DNA of 64,000 nucleotides. Source: Stromatinia cepivora (Eukaryota > Ascomycota > Leotiomycetes > Helotiales > Sclerotiniaceae). Made by a program: the position numbers and the translations under genes. Each line of letters opens with the position of its first letter. Within the stretch, counting starts at the first letter, position 1. The notes beneath the pieces were generated by a model. That model had not been told where the DNA came from. It saw only the letters and a list, made by a program, of their open reading frames with translations, and ran no database searches. This document shows, one piece after another, positions 61,371 to 64,000 of this stretch. Location of the stretch: assembly GCA_014898415.1 (NCBI GenBank), contig RCTD01000008.1, forward strand, positions 1,178,001 to 1,242,000. Reading direction: 5' to 3'.

Positions 61371-63117
61371 TGTTCTCGAATATTGCCAGTTTTGCGGTGT
61401 GAAGGTTTTTGGATAAATTGAGTTTTGGAGTCGAAATTTTTTGATTTGATTGCGATAGTAAATTTGTTGGACGATGAGATGATGCGATGATGTGATGATT
61501 TGATATTTGTAGGAATTTAAGTTGGGATTCTTGTTGTGAGATTGATTCTTTAATTCTTTTTAGGGATCTCGGAGTTATACTTTGATGATCGGGAACTGGA
61601 AGGAGAGAAGAGCCTCTTTTTCTTTCAATGTGGGCTTAACAAAGCGAAAAGTTAATTTCCCCGCCCGGGAAATGAGCCACGTGATTAATTTAACCAATCA
61701 GAATGAATGATGAAGCTGATGAAGCAACACAACCATCACATCAAATAACTAGAAATTTCGAGAGGATTCAGTCCTGTTTTGAGTGAATGTTGGTTAATAA
61801 TATGAATATTAAGTTTTGTGTACTCCTGAAGATCAAAATCATTTTTCATTCTTTATTACAAGGCTAATCCTTCATCCTTCTATTCCTTGATGTATTTAGA
61901 CATGCATATGTGTATTGACAGCAAAAGTGCAGAACTGCACATACACAGCACCTGAACGGCTATCTATGTATGTTTAATGCGTTATAATTATACGTTCTCT
62001 CCTTGTACCAAATAAAAAGCGTCTAGAACTCCATTACATTAGTCCGAAAATAAAGCAGCTGATTCCCGAAAAGACCGGCATGAAAGAGTTTGATGTACAG
62101 CCAACCAACCGTATGTGTTCTCGGTGTTCTAGTATATCATGCAAAGCATTTTTAGAGGAATATAAATGAATCCCTGCGTGTAGTTAAAAATAATAAATAG
62201 TACAATCAACGCTCAACGCTCAAACGCTCAAACGCTCAAACGCTCAAAAAAATTCCAAAAGATCTACGACCTTCATGAATCCCCATCTACCAGCAACTGG
62301 ATGACTAAAAATGATTCCCACAATCAGCTTATCGGTAAGCCAGATGGTTACTTATTACTACCACCCTCCCTCACGCAAAGCGGATGCATAAAACGGTGTA
62401 CAAAGCCAACACATTCTATCTTTACTTATTCCAACGTAAAGCGGAAGGGAAAAGTGCAAGTAAGTCAGTTGTCGGTATCGGTGTCGGTGTCGGTGCCGGT
62501 GTCTAATTTTCAAAGTGCAACAACTACTTTCTTGTCCTACGACATCGGGGAAACTACTTTTTGCTTACGATATTCATGAACTATCCACCCACTATGTCAA
62601 TAAACTATGATTTGAAGTTTGTACACAAACTTGGAAATACCGCCTCTTTACCCCTCGATTCTTTTTCCTCTCGACTTTCTGAATACAGTTGATCCCTCCT
62701 ATCTTCCTATCTTCTTCTCTGATATACTCCAATATCTACCAAGTGATAATCTCAATCGATTTCACAAATATAAAAATACCAATAATATCTAATAGCAAGG
62801 TGTCTGGTGCATAATAGTAAGTGATCATATCATCCACCCATTTCCGTTGCGCAAAGAATCTTACCTTTGACACTTTTAAGACCGTCGCACGCGACTCTTT
62901 GTGTGTTCAATGTTTTAGCTCTAGTATTACTTCAATCATTCATTCCCCTCCTGTTCGCATTCATGACATTTATGAAATTTCATCTCTCTAATACCGATTT
63001 TCAGATAATAGTCAATAATACTACGTGGAAGCACGACACAACTGGCTGACAACTAAGATCTTACATATGAAAAACTACATTATATGAAAACTGGCTCGCG
63101 GAACAAGCATCACAAAT
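61371..63117. other. Divergent promoter region between antizyme and Yippee-type gene
   Basis: The antizyme gene (minus) and the Yippee gene (plus) share this 1.75-kb region. It contains GCCACGTGATT (about 61676-61686) and AACCAATCAG (61691-61700) within 330 bases of the antizyme start, a CGCTCAAA repeat (62208-62247) and a GGTGTC repeat (62470-62500). Short ORFs at 62301-62579 and 62867-63049 have no domain and are not called. Confidence 0.5.
62208..62247 (+). repeat. CGCTCAAA short tandem repeat
   Basis: Five copies of CGCTCAA(A/C/none). No function evident. Confidence 0.85.
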
Positions 63118-64000
63118 ATGTCAAACGATCGTCTTACATTCCCAACTTACCTCCTCCCTTCATTCGCATTCCCCTTTCGTCGTCGCAAACACTCCCCTTC
63201 TACTACTACTTCCAGCGCCGCACCATCAGTCAATACAAATGCGCGCACTTCAACTCCGGGTTCAAGCTACTCACCTATGAGTAGTTATAGCAATACCCCC
63301 GCCGCATCCCCTACTTCCGAAAGTTTTCTTGAGCGCACAATCTCTTCCTCTTCTGCTGCAGACGAAAGAGGAAATAGGAACAATGAATCAACCTACTCAC
63401 CCCCTCAAACTTTTACTTCGCCCTCATCTCCTCAACCCCATCTCACTCGTGCTCACCCCTCTACAATCCGCTGTCTAACCTGCTCCACCCACTTCTCCTA
63501 CGCCTCGCAAATCGTCTCCAAAGGTTTCACCGGGCGCCACGGACGCGCCTATCTCGTCGCACCCCCTCCATCCGTCCCAGTCCCAATAATCCCCCCTTTC
63601 CCCCCCACCGCCCACGACCGTTCCAAAAACCTCGCAAATATACGAGTGGGAAGACCTGTCAATAGAGAACTATTAACGGGTCATCATGTAGTCGCAGATG
63701 TAAACTGTATGGTTTGTAATACGTTACTTGGGTGGAAATATGTGGATGCGAGAGAACCAGGCCAAAAATACAAAATCGGAAAATTTATCTTGGAGACGAA
63801 GAGATGTGGGATTTTTAACACATATGAGGATGATGATACGGTACCGCATTGCTTGGAATATAATTGTGAAGATGAAGATGCGAAGAGGAGTGACACGATT
63901 GGAGAAATGGGAAATTGGAATAATGGAGGCAAGGGAGGAAATGGTAGGATTGGTAAAGATGGAGAATTAGCAGTGATACAAGTACAAACTAAAGACAAGG
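63118..64000 (+). CDS. Yippee-family zinc-binding protein, 3'-truncated by window end
   Basis: One uninterrupted ORF of 294 codons from ATG (CAAATATGTC) to the end of the window; the stop lies outside. Residues about 1-115 are a disordered Ser/Pro/Thr-rich extension with a basic patch (RRRKHSPS). The Yippee (Mis18/MSS4-like) domain starts at Cys119: C119-L-T-C122, FTGRHGRAYLV, then the second zinc pair C197-M-V-C200 within TGHHVVADVNCMVCNTLLGW, followed by KYVDAREPGQKYKIGKF. Between these there is a Pro-rich insertion of about 25 residues not present in short Yippee proteins. Downstream is an acidic, then Gly/Asn-rich tail. Yippee proteins (for example yeast Moh1; YPEL5 in animals) are linked to GID/CTLH ubiquitin ligase and stress survival; the role of this long form is unknown. 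Confidence 0.88.
   Translation, partial: MSNDRLTFPTYLLPSFAFPFRRRKHSPSTTTSSAAPSVNTNARTSTPGSSYSPMSSYSNTPAASPTSESFLERTISSSSAADERGNRNNESTYSPPQTFTSPSSPQPHLTRAHPSTIRCLTCSTHFSYASQIVSKGFTGRHGRAYLVAPPPSVPVPIIPPFPPTAHDRSKNLANIRVGRPVNRELLTGHHVVADVNCMVCNTLLGWKYVDAREPGQKYKIGKFILETKRCGIFNTYEDDDTVPHCLEYNCEDEDAKRSDTIGEMGNWNNGGKGGNGRIGKDGELAVIQVQTKDK

Noticed and set aside
62301..62579. 92-codon plus-strand ORF
   Set aside because: Second half is the GGTGTC simple repeat (SVSVSVPVS); lies in the divergent promoter region with no domain.

Overview
The window looks like a chromosome segment of a filamentous ascomycete (Pezizomycotina). Genes are separated by spliceosomal introns of about 55-260 nt with GT..CTAAC/CTAAT..AG signals, and ordinary gene-bearing DNA alternates sharply with extremely AT-rich DNA full of broken retrotransposons. 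In the AT-rich part, stop codons sit mostly where retroelement proteins normally have Gln (CAA/CAG to TAA/TAG) or Trp, the mark of repeat-induced point mutation (RIP). A Leotiomycete of the Botrytis/Sclerotinia kind is my best guess, from family resemblance only.

Layout. Left euchromatic arm (1-8.9 kb): a THEM6-like thioesterase, a protein joining a kinase C-lobe remnant to an IFI6/IFI27-like hydrophobic domain, and a BTB(T1) protein. Then a transition (8.9-18.6 kb) with a RIP-decayed DUF3435/FluG-type gene (the family of Starship captain recombinases), an apparently intact seven-exon orphan gene on the minus strand, and divergent LTR-like sequence.

Core AT-rich island (18.6-54.7 kb): nested LTR retrotransposons whose ends I could set by matching LTR pairs and 5-bp target-site duplications. 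G1 (Ty3/Gypsy, minus, 20.9-23.76 kb) holds a solo LTR (23008-23204). G2 (Ty3/Gypsy, plus, from 23.83 kb) has its integrase cut in three places: by a TA-flanked inverted-repeat DNA element (26850-29959) that itself contains non-autonomous LTR element A (27463-29768), by a solo LTR (30354-30684), and by Copia element C2 (31038-45962). C2 is cut by Copia element C1 (37037-44772), which is cut by element B (38004-40257), a sister of A. After simple repeats comes a full-length chromodomain Ty3/Gypsy element G3 (47231-54687) with an antisense ORF downstream of pol.

Right euchromatic arm (54.7-64 kb): an NBR1-type selective autophagy receptor (PB1, four ZZ fingers, FW domain, C-terminal AIM/LIR), an ornithine decarboxylase antizyme whose two reading frames are joined by a +1 programmed frameshift at CCC-UGA, and the start of a Yippee-family zinc protein that runs off the end. 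The euchromatic genes are unrelated housekeeping or regulatory genes, not a pathway cluster. The unusual points are the antizyme recoding site, the A/B non-autonomous element family with internal minisatellites, the antisense ORF in G3, the orphan gene and DUF3435 relic at the island edge, and solo LTRs that escaped RIP.
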